Assembly: GCA_963921825.1 (NCBI GenBank)
Contig: OY997593.1
Location: 61,798,039-61,862,038, forward strand
Direction: 5' to 3'
Length of the DNA stretch: 64,000 bases
DNA from: Erodium maritimum
Taxonomy: Eukaryota > Streptophyta > Magnoliopsida > Geraniales > Geraniaceae
In this document: piece by piece, positions 36,790 through 49,401 of the stretch
How the letters are laid out: each line of letters begins with the position of its first letter
Numbering within the stretch: the stretch's first letter is position 1
Made by a program: the position numbers and the translations under genes
Notes under the pieces: model-generated
Told to the model about the DNA's origin: nothing
Database searches by the model: none
Seen by the model: the letters and a program-made list of their open reading frames with translations, nothing else

Positions 36790-37697
36790 CTACGCCCATC
36801 TCTTGTTGTCGCAGTCATCACCGGCGGCCACTGTGGCCCCGGCCATGAGGGCTACCGGTGAGGCTAGTGTTCCCACTGCTCGTAGTACTCTCTGCTCACC
36901 ATTTCTCAGATTCGTCGCATTCTCCTTCCTTGGGCCGTCGTCGCCGTTCGCCAGGCTCAACCGCCACAGATCTCCTCTACTCCTCCTCCAGCTGGATCTA
37001 CCACCATACACCCTCTCGCCGCCCAAACCCTCTACCTCGCCACCCTCCTCCATACCCCGGGCATATATGGCCCTCAAGCTGGCCAGAGCTCAAGGTCTGT
37101 CGTCCGCCTCCCTTACCCTATTCCTCTTCCTGGCGTTGACGCGCCACCCCGGGCTGCTGCGAGGAACCACCCGAAATCCGCTGCTCTTGCGTCGCCACTG
37201 TCCTCCTCCGGCCTTCCCCCCCGTCTCCAAACTTGGCTTGGTGTTCAAAGGCCCTACTTCCACCTCGCAGGTCAGTTCTGCCGGCACAGTCCGAAGATTA
37301 GGGATTTGGGGACTCACGCGAACCCTAGGGTTTCTTTTGAACTTTCAGGTTGTTTCATGGCTTCGCCCGCTTGATGGGTTTGAGATCTGGGAGGAGGGAC
37401 GATAGGTTGGGATATGTCTCCACGGCACCCAAAGTCGGGCATCTTTTATTTTGGTTGTATTAGTTTGGTTTACATTTGGATTTTTCATTCCCTCTTTTGT
37501 AATCTTAAAATGTCGGTAAGGGGATCTCTTTAGTTAACGTCTGCGACCACACGCATAGTATTTTTCTACGAATCCATGAGCGTCGAATAAACTACAGTCG
37601 ACCTAGGCAAATATCTAAAATCCTGAACTATTACGTCCTACCCTACATGATTCACATTTCATAGTAATAAAATTCTCCAATTACTCGTTTTAAAAAA
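36790..37697 (+). mobile_element. Retroposon remnant sharing its 3' end with element C
   Basis: The last 190 bases (ATCCATGAGCGTCG ... AATAAAATTCTCCAATTACTCG, then an A run) line up base by base with the 3' end of element C (GTCCATGAGCGCCG ... AATGAAATCTCCGGTTACCCG, A run). Many differences are C-to-T or G-to-A. The upstream GC-rich part is open in several frames without a known domain. The left boundary and TSD were not found. Confidence 0.6.
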
Positions 37698-37699
37698 AA

Positions 37700-39440
37700 T
37701 AAAAGCCAACCAATAAAAAGTAGTAGTAATAGGTAATCAATTACCATGAAACAAAATTTAAAAGTTTTTAATTGATTAATTAATTTGAGTATTGAGTGGA
37801 AAAGAATGGTGTAGCTTGGTCAACTGTTCATCTAATCATGCTCCTTTTTCTCCTTTACCTTCGGCACAAAAATTCATGTGAACATAAGCCATCAAGTCAT
37901 GTTTCTCGTTGCAGAAGGGAGTGATGATTGTGCGTAATAATTACTCCTACAATTCATATGTATTTTTAATCAAGAAAAAAAAAACATTTTGTCTTTTCAA
38001 GACTACAATATATTTCAAAATGAAAAAAGACTACAATATACCAGGTTGAAATGTAAAGATAAAACTCAAGAGCAACAAGTACCTTTCACTATATGATGTC
38101 ATATACACACACCATAATTGGTAATTGCATTTTGGGTTATTTGTCTCCTTCACTGTAATTATGACAATAATAATCAGATTAAGAAATCAGAACAGATAAA
38201 GCTAAGATAGTGCAACTTCTCATCATTAAATATTAATTAATACCATCGCGTAGGGCCTGTTTTGAAGGCCCAAAACAAAATGGGCTAAGACTTCTGCAGG
38301 CAGCCCAGCCCATTACGTTGACCTGTTACATGGACAACATGCCTGCAGCCCTATATCTCCGGCGGATCGACACACAAAATCCCGAATTTCACATAATAAA
38401 ATACGATGAAAGACAAATTAATGTGTCGTATCATCGCTGTTCCCAAGCAGATCCGAATTTCGATAACAAGACAATTAATTACAGTGATTATAACAAATCA
38501 ATGGTTCTCATCGTACTGGATGTATAGTTGTGACACGACAGAGCAAGCAGAAAACGACACGTTGAAGCAGACATCATCCATGTTCAGGGAACAGCTTACC
38601 CACCTCCGCGCTCTCTTGTTCTTTTTCAGATCTAATCTACCTCCACCTCATCAAGACTTCACGAGCTCTGTTTTATTAATTACCCAACTATTTAATTATA
38701 TATTAACACTTTAATCGAAGTTGTCGTTTCCCCAGAAATGTTGTGCCACAAGCGCCAAAGCTGAAAGGTTGTAGGCAACCTAGCCTTCCTGGTCGAGATT
38801 GATTAGTCATCACATACTAATTAATTATAATTTGTGACTAATAATTAATAGCAATGGCACCTGAAATTCAGGTCCGTGCACTTACTGCATAGTGGTTTAG
38901 CGACATTGACAAGTTCGTAACTAGCAGTTTGTCTGGCTGTCTTGTACTGATCCGTCAAATTTAGACATGATTTGTCCTAACTGCGTGAGCTAATCGCGAA
39001 ATTAGACCCATGCATGAAATGATTATAGCTAGATTTAAAAAAATGATTGGTTTAGTACTAGATATTATCTTAATTGAAAGGCCATATCACCTAAACTTTA
39101 GGTGGTAGAGTTCATATTTTGAGTGGCAAGAAGGTTATAAACGTAAACGTCTTTACATGGTTAGCAAGTTGAGGAGCAGATTGATTCCATCCATGGCAAT
39201 AACAGTCAATGGGACAACGTACAAGAGTACCTCTGACCTGCTCAGCCGCACAAGTATTTGGTGCTTGTCCACATCTAACATTAATTTCCTTGCCCTATAT
39301 TGTTTGAGTACCATATCAAATAAACACGTTCATTTTTTGCTAAATATCAATGACATCTTCATCTATTGACTTACATTTGAGTTGATCGAACTTTAACATA
39401 ACATCTGAATTCGGAAATTTTGAGTTATCCCTAATATGCA
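37700..39440. other. AT-rich intergenic stretch
   Basis: No gene, RNA gene or repeat boundary recognised on either strand. Confidence 0.5.
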
Positions 39441-39449
39441 ACGACACAT

Positions 39450-40667
39450 ATACAATGCGTGCACGTGCTTGTCGTAGAGCGAACTTCTTTATAGCGGAAG
39501 GTTTTGTGCGCTCGTCACGGTTGGGTCGAGTCCGAGTGAAATCTCTCTTGTGTTTCACTCGCCTATCGTTCTTCTTCTTTAGTTCATCGCCACATTGCTC
39601 ATTTGACTCAATATTCTCGTTTCCCAGATATTTTTGGCCCAACAAAGGTTTGATGGGTGCTAGAGTCTGGTTGTTTCATTCGTTTTGAGAGGATGTATGG
39701 GTCACCGATGTTCCTATTTCGACACTTTTTTCTCATCTTTTCTTATTACTGGAGGAGAAAAGTCTATCAATTATTCATTTTTAGGTGAACGACGGTGGGA
39801 ACTTTACTTTTTGTAGTCATCTATAGAAAGCTTCTTGCCTTGGAGGTCCTCGCACTTTCTATTGGGCGTTCGTCTCGACTTTTTTCTTCCAAACGGATTG
39901 TTTTGGTCTTTGGACTCTCATGGTTTCTCGAGTTCCAGAGCTTTTTATGCTTTTTCTAGCACAAGAGGATTGAACTCGGTTTTCTGGGTATTTATAGTAT
40001 GGAAGAGTTCTGCTCCGCCTAAGTTCCAACCTTTTGCTTGACTTGTTGCTCATGAGGCCATCCCTATTAGATCTTTCTTGGTGGTGAGAGGTTTCTCGAT
40101 CTCAGTAGGTCTTTGGTTGTGTCCTATGTGTGGCAAACACATCGAAGACACCTTTCACCTCCTCATTATTTTTGGGTGGGCTTGACATGTGTGATCTCTA
40201 GTTCTCCAATGGTGGGGATTTTTCTCAGCTCTCGCTTCGTCTCCTGCTCTCTTCATATCTTCGTGGCCTTTTATCTAGTGGGCGTGCCGTCAGCGCAAAT
40301 TTTGGTCTCGTTTGAGTCTTTTGAGGTTATTGTTCCTTTGGATTGCTCGGAACGCTAGAATTTTTCACGGAGCTCCAGTCCTTGACCCGTCTATCATTTT
40401 CCGAAAAATCCAGTTTGAAGCGCTTTCGTTGATTCGGACAGATGGGCGAGCCCCTTTTCCTATTTCCTAGTTGGTGTCGCCAACAATTGCTTTTTCTTAG
40501 CCTGCTTGAGCTCCTTGTCTTCTTTCTTCCTCCTCTCAGATCGGGTAATTGTCTCTCCCCTTTTGAGCGGATCGGTTGTTTCTATCCTCTATTTGTTTAG
40601 GGTCTTCTTGATTTTTTTTCTCGAAACTCACACCACTTATTATATGCATTATTTATTCAGATAAAAA
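39450..40667 (+). mobile_element. 3' fragment of a LINE (zf-RVT region) with A-rich end
   Basis: Around 39990-40190 the plus strand encodes, across small frame breaks, VWKSSAPPKFQPFAWLV, AHEAIP, and CPMCGKHIEDTFHLLI. This is the zf-RVT region found at the C-terminus of plant LINE ORF2 (Trp, Ala-Pro-Pro-Lys, CX2C ... HLL). The upstream part is a degraded continuation. The 3' end is GATAAAAAAAA (about 40660-40668). A TSD was not identified; the copy is presumably 5'-truncated. Confidence 0.6.
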
Positions 40668-41348
40668 AAATACATGCACCTACACAAATATTACTGATCA
40701 AACAAAAGAAGAGGTAAATGAAGTGAACCCCAAGCTAGTAGTTATAGTAAAAAAGAGAGTGGAAAGTGAGATTTGGATAAGGTTTGGTGTTGACAGAAAA
40801 GAGTGTTGAAATTAAAAAAGTAGTAAGAGTTGGGTTTTGAAGAAGGAGATGAAGTTGTGGGAAGTGGCAGCGCAGAAACTTATCCCTTGATGGAAAGTTT
40901 AGTTCCATGTCCAAATAATACAGCTCGTGGCCAACAAAGAATAAGTATATACACCTAAATTTATGCGTATGCTTCTGATAAAAAAAGGAGTAAGGCCAAT
41001 GAATTTCCACTGTGCACGAATAAATTACATTTTCGTTTTGCAGAAATTGACATCGTGAATCACTTTTCCCCCATGCTTTCCATAAAGCTCCAGTATTTCT
41101 TCCTTTCTTTTTGCATAGACAAGACGGCACCGTTTCTTATGTCTGGTCAGCGGCTCATAACTACAGTCTACAGTTTCAGATGAACTAAATAGCATGGAAA
41201 ATGAGAAAAACATCTGTGTAATTACCGAAACCGAGAACGTGTGTGGTGTGGTCCATCCGAGTAAGAACTCCAACTTTCTCAGTTTCTCTGGTTATCCCTA
41301 CGCGATCATAGGCCTGTGGTCCCTCAAAACAAAAAATCGTTAGGTATG
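40668..41348. other. Spacer, nothing recognised
   Basis: Moderately AT-rich sequence without a supported gene; short frames on the minus strand show no known motif. Confidence 0.45.
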
Positions 41349-41364
41349 CATACTTCCAAATTCT

Positions 41365-42655
41365 TTTTTTTTTTAACATAAAAGATTCGTTAATAAATTA
41401 ATAAATCCTATATACCGAGCAACACCGTACCAAATAAAACAAGTGTTGCACCCACGATTGTTTTCGAGATCCCAAGAGAGGACCAGCGTGATGAATAGAC
41501 CTCAAGAAAAGCAACGCAACGCCTAAATTAAAATCTAGTACAAGTCGGTCTATCTTATCACCTCTCCGAAGAGATCCACCGGTAAAAAGTCTCGATCGGA
41601 CACACTATCAGAGACAACAACCACACCTACCGGAAATCCGAGATTCCGAAAAAGAGGACAAATAAAAAACCGATAAACTAACAACAAAATAGACAACAAC
41701 GAGCATGAACTACTCGCGGCCGGCCTCCGATGTTTGGGTGTGGGATCATAGCGAGGTGAACGACGCTGATAGGTACAAATTGATCCGCTTGGGGCTGATG
41801 CAAGGGTCTGGTCGGTTAAACACGAAAAGTAGGTGCACGACTGAACGGCTCGGACTACGGTGTTTCAATAGAAGGTGCGAGCAGATATGACCCTCTGACA
41901 AGAGGAACGTGGTAGATATGCTCAATCAGAAGAAGTCTGGTCGTTGTCGTTAGGGGATGAAACCGGTGGGTGGGGCTTTCGGTCCACTGTGGTCGTCAAC
42001 AGGGATGAAGGTAGATTGGGGGAAAGATGTGGCCGACAGATCTGGCTGCCACAGTGGCAGATCTGGTTGTCGTGGGGGTCAGAAGTGGTCGAGGGTGGCG
42101 AGTTAGGTTGTGGGGCCGGAGGAAGGTGTGATTGGTAATGTGGAGGTGGAGGTGGGTGGATGGGAGGGGGCGGTGGACCACGACGTATAGGAGGGGGAAG
42201 AACGCAGTCGGAGGAGGACGACCATCCCAGCGAGGCTACGAGAGGGGACCGATGATGGAGCTGACCGGCCCCGACACCGAGACTCTATCGGATTTGGGGT
42301 GGAGAGAGGGTCGCTCGAGTCACGCCAGAAATGTGAAAACAGAACGGCGAGGTGCTCTGGCGACGATAGAGGGGCACGACACGAGTGGAAGGAGGCGACA
42401 ATGGATGTGTACAAGCGACAGAAGTCGATTGTGCACGGACGGAGGAGGACGACCCCGACTGCGAACGGGCGAGCGGGGTTGATAGATGCTGGAAGATTTC
42501 GGGAGGATAAAAGAGAGGGGGAGAGGTCTCCACCAACAGCCGCTATGACCGAGTCTAGTGAGGCCGCCGACAACGATGGCAACGAAAAAATGAAGGCCCG
42601 TTAGATTTTTGGGAGAGAGAAGCTATTGTATTTATAGCCTTTTGTCTTATTTCTA
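41365..42655 (-). mobile_element. Non-LTR element G, about 1.3 kb, TSD-flanked
   Basis: The sequence CATACTTCCAAATTCT (41349-41364) recurs as CATACTTCAAATTCT (42656-42670), a TSD differing by one indel. Next to the left copy is a T run (41365-41375), the poly(A) tail of a minus-strand insertion. The right half is GC-rich and open in several frames with no domain recognised, as in other non-autonomous retroposons of this window. Confidence 0.7.
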
Positions 42656-42670
42656 CATACTTCAAATTCT

Positions 42671-43520
42671 ACCCTTATATTAGACACATACATCGATTTG
42701 GGGATATTTTATTCACATGTCGGGTTAGTTTTTCAAACGAAAGTTATTCATATTTCTTTTTTAATAAATTCTTTTTCCTCAACAAACGAAATTATAATTG
42801 ATATCGTCGTCCTTACAAACTCAAGTTAACAAAAAAATTAAAAATCTGAATAGGATATATATAATTCAAGTTGGTCTTTTGAATACAATGGATGTCCGGT
42901 TCATATCATATGAGACTAATCTTCTATTCAGCACGACAAAACTTGGAATAGTACGGATTCATGGACTTTCAACCTTTTCTAGGCTAATAAGATACTGCCA
43001 CGTAGCTTGTCTGCAAAGTTACTCTAACTCAGAGCAATACCTACCGTACGGTCAAAGGAAAATTAATAGTTTTTTGGCAGATTAATTTGGTCAGAATCCG
43101 TAACGCTTCAAGTACGCTTCAAGTACAACAAAACAAACCTCGATTTAGACCTCAAAATGTGTAGACTATTACGTGGAACGAACTAATTAAATTAGAGTGG
43201 ATAGTTTCTATCTAACTCTTTTCCTTATAAAATTAAGAAATCAAGGCTAGATTGAACATATCCAAACAAAAAATATATTACCATAAGAACCTCGGGACAA
43301 GCCGTAGCCATCATATTTTAAAAAAATATCATACATATCTTAAGACTTGTTTAATTTACAAACGAGTCTGGCCCACAAAAATTATTATAATTTGTGAAAT
43401 ATTAAATTTAAATGACCATATTCCGTATAGTGCTGTCCTAGCAACTTCCTTCCTTGAGGTCATGGCTACATAGCCTGAACCGTGTGCCGACTACTCAGAT
43501 TCCAACTCGTGCACACTCAG
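42671..43520. other. Upstream region of the SAUR gene
   Basis: AT-rich intergenic sequence with no gene recognised; it must include distal promoter sequence for the SAUR gene. Confidence 0.4.
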
Positions 43521-43550
43521 TATAAATTCGTCACTTTTGATTCCTATAAA
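43521..43550 (+). promoter_or_regulatory. TATA-like boxes of the SAUR gene
   Basis: CAGTATAAATTCG (TATAAAT at 43521-43527) and CCTATAAACA (TATAAA near 43544) lie about 150-175 bp before the ATG. Either would give a leader of roughly 115-150 nt, which is normal for SAUR genes. Confidence 0.5.
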
Positions 43551-43698
43551 CACTGAGCCTCAGCCAACCCACCCTCTGAAATATTCATAATCAGAGCATC
43601 CTCCTTTTTCAACCCCACCACCAAGCTCAAGCTCAAGCTCTTGTCTTTATTAGACTGATCAAACCACAAACTCAATTGTGTTCTTAAGTTGTTTCGTC

Positions 43699-44178
43699 AT
43701 GACCAGAACCAGAACCAGAGGATTCGTGGTCGGACGGAGGCTGGTGAAGGCTTTCAAGTGGTTCGTGCGACCGAGACGGAAGTGCGCTCCGGGGTATCAA
43801 TTAGGCCACCGGTCGGCTATTACTTGCAACCCAATTCCCAAAATCGTGGCTTTGGCTCGCCGTTTTCGGCGCAGGGCCAAGCAGCTCTGCTCCGGCAGGC
43901 GGGAAGGCGGTTACCTCCGGTTGGATGCGAAACAGGCGGCGGTGCCCAAGGGCCACTTGGCGGTGTACGTGGGCGAGACCAACGACGACGCGCACAGGAT
44001 CTTGGTTCCGGTGATTTACTTCAACCACCCGCTGTTCGGGGAGCTCTTGAAGGAGGCCGAGAAGGCGTACGGGTTCAATCATCCCGGCGGGATCACGATC
44101 CCGTGCCGGGTCTCCGAGTTCGAGAAGGTCAAGACCAGGATTGCCGCCGGAGACGAGATTTGCCGGCGGCGGCGGTAG
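43699..44178 (+). CDS. SAUR-family auxin-responsive protein
   Basis: Intronless frame of 159 residues from ATG 43699 (MTRTRTRGFVVG) to TAG. The SAUR domain covers about residues 80-148: VPKGHLAVYVGE (82-93), RILVPVIYFNHPLFGELL (100-117), EKAYGFNHPGGITIPC (121-136), then a Phe-Glu helix. The first 70 residues are rich in Arg and Lys, longer than in short SAURs. Plant SAURs are induced early by auxin and inhibit PP2C.D phosphatases to raise plasma-membrane proton-pump activity and cell expansion; long basic forms are less well studied. From memory of Arabidopsis gene order, At4g12410 (SAUR35), beside HOP3, is the likely counterpart. An overlapping frame at 43689-44183 is a shadow of this gene. 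Confidence 0.93.
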   Translation: MTRTRTRGFVVGRRLVKAFKWFVRPRRKCAPGYQLGHRSAITCNPIPKIVALARRFRRRAKQLCSGRREGGYLRLDAKQAAVPKGHLAVYVGETNDDAHRILVPVIYFNHPLFGELLKEAEKAYGFNHPGGITIPCRVSEFEKVKTRIAAGDEICRRRR

Positions 44179-46120
44179 ATTAGCAACCAGAGGGGGCAGA
44201 AAAAAAACAAAACCAAGACAATGATCGTCCAATTGTGTGAATAGGAGTTGGTAAACTGTCAATTTTCAAGGCCATTTCACAAACTTGGACGATTCATTTT
44301 CTCGCCAGTTGATAACGATTTTCATGTATAAAGAAATTTAGAGAATTGTCTATCGTTTACTTTTCCTTCTCTCAATCACAATTCCGTAAACGCCACATTT
44401 GACGCCAATTAAACATTCTCTTGTCATATTATATGAAGCAGGAAATTCAATTTCGACCACAGTAACAAATATCACCATCAGATTGAATTGAACCAAAAAT
44501 AATCATCTCTATCCTCGCACACTAGTTGTATAGCCCAGTTATGAGCACCCCAGATAATATATATAAGTATATCATCCTTGTATTAACACTAAGTTGTGCT
44601 AACGAGTTTGTCTTCCTATATGAACAATTGACTGTTTTAGGTATACGTTTCTGTCAAGGTTGCGTCAAGGGCTAAAACATCTAATACAGACAACTAGAGT
44701 GACCGCATGATGTGCTACAGTAAAGGTACATGGACGGACCGATGACACTCAAATTGGAGACTCAATTCACTTCTGAATCTGCACTCTTAGACGACAGAGA
44801 CATGTAAGTCCTCGTCAATTCATATCAACATCTTCAATTTAATTTTACTAAACTTCCACACCCTATCTTGATCCCAAATAATGAGAGGATGTTCACAAAC
44901 AGAATCAATGTTAATGAATGATAGATACAATAATTAAGCAACGTGATGATGTTTGAAATAGTAGATTCTGAGATGGTAGTTATAATTTTTCTATAGCTAG
45001 GAGCTCAAGCTACACAAAAAAAAAACATATCCGATGAAATGATCCTGTAAAGAAATCACATGCTAATAAATGAAGGCTCCATATCAATGCTGAAGTTCAC
45101 ATTATCTGATCAGCTTAATTTAGCTCAACTTCAATTCTTGCATAGTATAATAAAATGTGCTGTGTTTGAAGATCGTTTTTTCTTTATCTATTTAGATGAG
45201 ATGGTAGTGAAAGCTAATGCTTATCAAGATATAAGACAGAGTAATGCATAGTTATGATGTAAAATTACATGACTCGACAGAGATTGTAAGATTAAAATGT
45301 ATACATGAATGTAAATTACAGGAAAGGAAATGAAGACAGTTGAATGGGATTGACAGATAATGGACTACCTTACAATTGTAAAAGCTAAGCTTACCATATC
45401 TCAGTACATCAACTTTTCCTATCATTATTGTATCCATTTTTCATATTTTGTTCACCAGCTTCCATAAAACTGGGAATCTACCCTGGTTTAAGTAGCCTTT
45501 ACAGAGATGTTATATATTCTGCAACTGTGTGTGACTTCTAGTTTTCGGACTAAATGTTGTTCAAAACGTTAGTTCACTGCACATATTACGCTGTCAATGA
45601 AAACGATCATCTTACAAGAATATCCGCCACTTGTTCCGATTCTAATCTCACTATATCCATATTGTTGACATAATTTCTCTAATACTAACATCAGCGGTGT
45701 TATGTGGGGAACTCCAACTTATTCATTAACTTCTCTCTTTCACTAAACCATAGCCTCCTAAGTCTCAGTAGTGTTAACTTGAACACAAACTCCAGTAAAG
45801 TCAACATACATACAATCTTAGCATTATTTTCATTTAATCTTATCCATAATCATGTAAATCAAACGTCTCATATTGCATAAAGCCTATATCATAGAACAAG
45901 AAAAAAATATGCTATAGAGGCTGAGGATCTCGAGAAAGGAACCATAAACCAAAAAAGAGAGAAATTCCAAAATTCAACCAGGAAGAATACCTATGCTCAA
46001 CATAAGCAAACAAAGCATGAAAAACAATAACAGCCAAGCATCCGACAAGGGCACAATTGATCTAACTTGTAGAGAATTGGATGAGAACCTGAACCAAGCT
46101 GTTGAGCTTCACTTTCTTAT
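44179..46120. other. Intergenic stretch downstream of SAUR
   Basis: AT-rich, no gene recognised. Short frames around 45060-45250 lack any known motif. Confidence 0.45.
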
Positions 46121-46129
46121 ATGGAAATA

Positions 46130-49100
46130 AGGGAATACTAGCCTTGGGTTTTTTTTCGATAAGCGAGATTTATTAGTAAACCTTGAATTCCAAAATAGAG
46201 ATAAAAGGCAAGGAGATGTACCAAATTGGCAGTTCCTCAAAATACAAACAAAAACCTTTATTACCACCACTCTAAACCCAACAACGAAACCGGTCATCAA
46301 ATAAAACTTGGACCACAAGGAATAACCACCATCCCTCTTGTGTCACCAAAGCTCCACTATCTAGCCAACCCAGCTCAGACACCAGACCTCCAAATCAGCA
46401 ACTCCGCATGGCCTAACAGCAACCCAACCTAACCTCTCCTACTCGCCCTTAAGCACTCTCGATGAGCCTTCCTACAATCTCCAAACCGCGTTTTATCCCT
46501 CAACGACCGAGACACCCATACCAAGCTAAACGAGTAATTTTGAACTCGTATCAACACAGTGTCCATTACGAGATTGAAAATTGTAGAGTTTCGCAGCAGC
46601 CAAATCTGCCATATAACTACATATATCACCTTCGCCCATTGTCGCTACCACTTCCTTCTACCAAGCCCTTGGCATCCCAACAATAACCCCCCAACATTTT
46701 GAGGCATCACCCACTCAAATCCCCACCACTATACCACAAATTTGGGCAATGTAACAGAATAAGATTGACGTCATCAGAACATGACTTACACATGAGGCAC
46801 AACATCTGAGCTAAGGACAGCCTAAAGCCTATTTCCTTTAGAAACAATGTAGTTGGAATTGCTTCATGCGCTGTTAGCCAGTCAAAAGCACAGACCTCAC
46901 CTTTCACCCAAATAAGGCCCTAGCTGCTATCGTTCCCTACTGGTTCGCCAAAGACCATACCCACAACTGACTGAGAATCACTGTACTTGATGTTTCTACT
47001 AAATGTTATCATCCTCTCCTTTATTCAGTGAAATACCCTCCAACATATCAGCCCTTCCTTCTCCCACGATGTTAAATCTCTTCTGAATCTCATATTCCAA
47101 ACCCCATTCTCCTAAAACTGGACCATTCTTCTCTGCTTATCCAAGGACAACTGAAACAGATGCAGAAATTAACACCTCAATGCCACCCCTCCCAACCAGA
47201 TATGCTCCCAAAATTGAATTTTATAGACCCTGCTCCTAACCTCCAATGAATCCCATGTCCTCTAAACAACCCCCCGAAAGCGGCTATTGTTGGCTAGGGC
47301 CATAACATGTCCAATAAAAATATGAACTCCCTGGTTTATCCAATTTGTTCAAGTCCCATTCCGAGCTATCCCATCCATACTTCGTACACAGAACAAGCTT
47401 CCATAAAGAGTCATCTTCTACTGAAAACCTCCACCACTACTTGACCAATTGTTTCCAAGTTTCAAATACCCAAACCTCCACCACTCCCCGTCACATCCTA
47501 CAATCATCTCCATTTCTCCAAAGGAAGCTTTGTTGCCATCTCTCTAGGATCTTTATAAAACAGAGGCAGCACTGGAAGTATAGACCTGATTAACTATTGC
47601 TGACTTTATCCGGAAAAAAAACGTAAGAAGCCCGGTCGTCGCAAGCCTCCTTCCCTCGCTCCTGTCACCAAACCCTCTAACAGGTCCCTTTGCAAGAAGT
47701 CGGAAGCTAAGCGTTCATGGGCCATTGCCAAATCCATAGGGTTTACTTCCAAGTTCAGCGAAGACGAAGTTATCAACATGTTTGAGAACATTTCTTAATT
47801 CTCGGGTTTCTCAACTTTTGTAACTTTCCTTCTGTTTCGGTTTCGGTTTTTCTGTTGTTAGTGTCCTCATGACGTCTCTAGCTCTTTCTCTCCTCCCTTT
47901 CCTGTATCATCTCTTATGAGATCTTTGGACTTGGGTGGAATAAATCCGTTTTTTTTGCTGATCAAAAAAAAAAACAATATCCTCCTTCCTAGTGATATAT
48001 ACCGCACATCAGGGCCTTCTTGTAGTTGCTGATAAGTGGAACCCACGAGCTTATACGTCTCAGAGGGGCTCCCAACCTCAATCCCTAGTACACCATAAGA
48101 TGGAAACCTGCTGAGCACCCAAGCACATCAACTACTTCTTCCTGGGTAATTTGACTCCTATGGAGTAAAATTGGCTTCTATTCCTTGAAATTAACCTTCA
48201 GCCCTGAACAGAATTGGGAGCCCAACACCGTATGTTTAAGGTTCAAAAGCTAAACCCTCTTGCCTTACACAAACAACAAAATATCGTTTACGAATTGCAA
48301 GTCAAACAACAAAATATTGTTTGCGAATTGTAAGTGCGATACCTTTGGTCCTGTGTTCCCTACTATGACACCCTGAAAACTTCCCATAGACAGCCCTGCT
48401 TCCAAAACGTGATGGAGCCCCTCTGCAGCTAGGATGAAGATAAATGGTGATAAAAGGCATCCTTGTTGAATTTCACTTTGGATAGGAAAGTCATGTTGGG
48501 TGAGCCGTTAACCAACACCAACAAATAAACCCTGAAACAATACTTCAACCACATTCTCCAACTAGCTTCAAACCCCATAGCTTCTAGGATATATTCATCA
48601 AACATACCCCCAATTGAGTTTGTCATACGTCTTTACAAAGTCCAGTTTCAAGAGAACAACCTCTCCTTCGTTTTTCTTATCAGAATGAATCACCTCTGAT
48701 GTGATCAGCACTCCATCAACCAGCTGACGTCCAAAAACTAACCCAATTTGGCAGTCACTTACCAAATCAGGCAGGACCTCTTTCAATCTATTCGCAAGGG
48801 TCTTCACCAGAATCTTAAAGGGAGCTGAAACCAAATTTATGGGTCTGAAATCTTCAACACCTTCTGGACTCTCTGTTTTGGGTATCAAAGCCAGAAAAGT
48901 CAAATTTAACCCCTTCCCAATAACCCCGTTCTTAAAGAAATCTTTCACAAAACTCAAAACCTCATCATTAATAATGCCCCATACACAAATGTGAATCCGT
49001 CCGGCCGGCCCATTTGCTTTTCCCCCTCGACAGCAGTCAACTGCGTTTTTAATCTCCTCAACTGTGAATTCCTTCTCCAAACCCTCTGCTTCATTTAAAG

Positions 49101-49140
49101 ACAAACGCCTGCCATAAGATTGATAAATGACCCCACCATA
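46130..49140 (-). mobile_element. Degraded L1-type LINE (ORF2 reverse transcriptase)
   Basis: On the minus strand 49104-48598 encodes a recognisable RT segment: EEIKNAVDCCRGGKANGP, LTFLALIPKTESPEGVEDFR, PINLVSAPFKILVKTLANRL, the GRQLVDGVLITSEVIHSD region and LLKLDFVKTYDKLNW. A shifted frame continues FDEYILEAMGFEASW and LVLVNGSP (48620-48430). Further left a zf-RVT-like part follows (46700-46907: FDWLTAHEAIPTTLFLKEIG, CLMCKSCSDDVNLILLHC), then a terminal W-IWLLRNSTIF piece (46600-46630). The downstream YADD-type catalytic part is not readable. Many stops and frame changes make it inactive. A plus-strand insertion sits at 47600-47975. Confidence 0.75.
47600..47975 (+). mobile_element. 5'-truncated retroposon inserted in the LINE
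   Basis: Plus-strand sequence ending in GCTGATCAAAAAAAAAAA (A run at 47965-47975). It begins with a basic frame (RKKPGRRKPPSLAP ... SWAIAKSIGFTSKFSEDEV) that stops at TAA near 47799, followed by a T-rich 3' untranslated part. Its orientation is opposite to that of the surrounding LINE. No clear TSD was seen. Confidence 0.5.
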
Positions 49141-49401
49141 AGAGAGAGGCCTAACATGAGTTAAAAGAAAATTAAGGACAAAGGTGTAGAGTTACTGTTG
49201 TTGAGACTTAAACCTCGACCTCAAGAAATCAAGTTCATGTGCTTAATCAATTGGACAAGCAAGCCTGTGACGGATATACTAAGCATATCAAATAAAGCAC
49301 ATCAATATACCACGATAGTATTCATAAATTACAAAACCAAAGCTTTGGGCATCTCATAAATATTTTAAAATATGAACTTCAATCTACTCATAATAAATTT
49401 T

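Noticed and set aside
36803-37405. 200-residue plus-strand frame
   Set aside because: Leu/Pro/Ser-rich with no domain, and it lies in a retroposon remnant ending in an A run.
43689-44183. 164-residue frame overlapping the SAUR gene in another phase
   Set aside because: It follows from the GC-rich codons of the SAUR frame, which alone shows a known domain.
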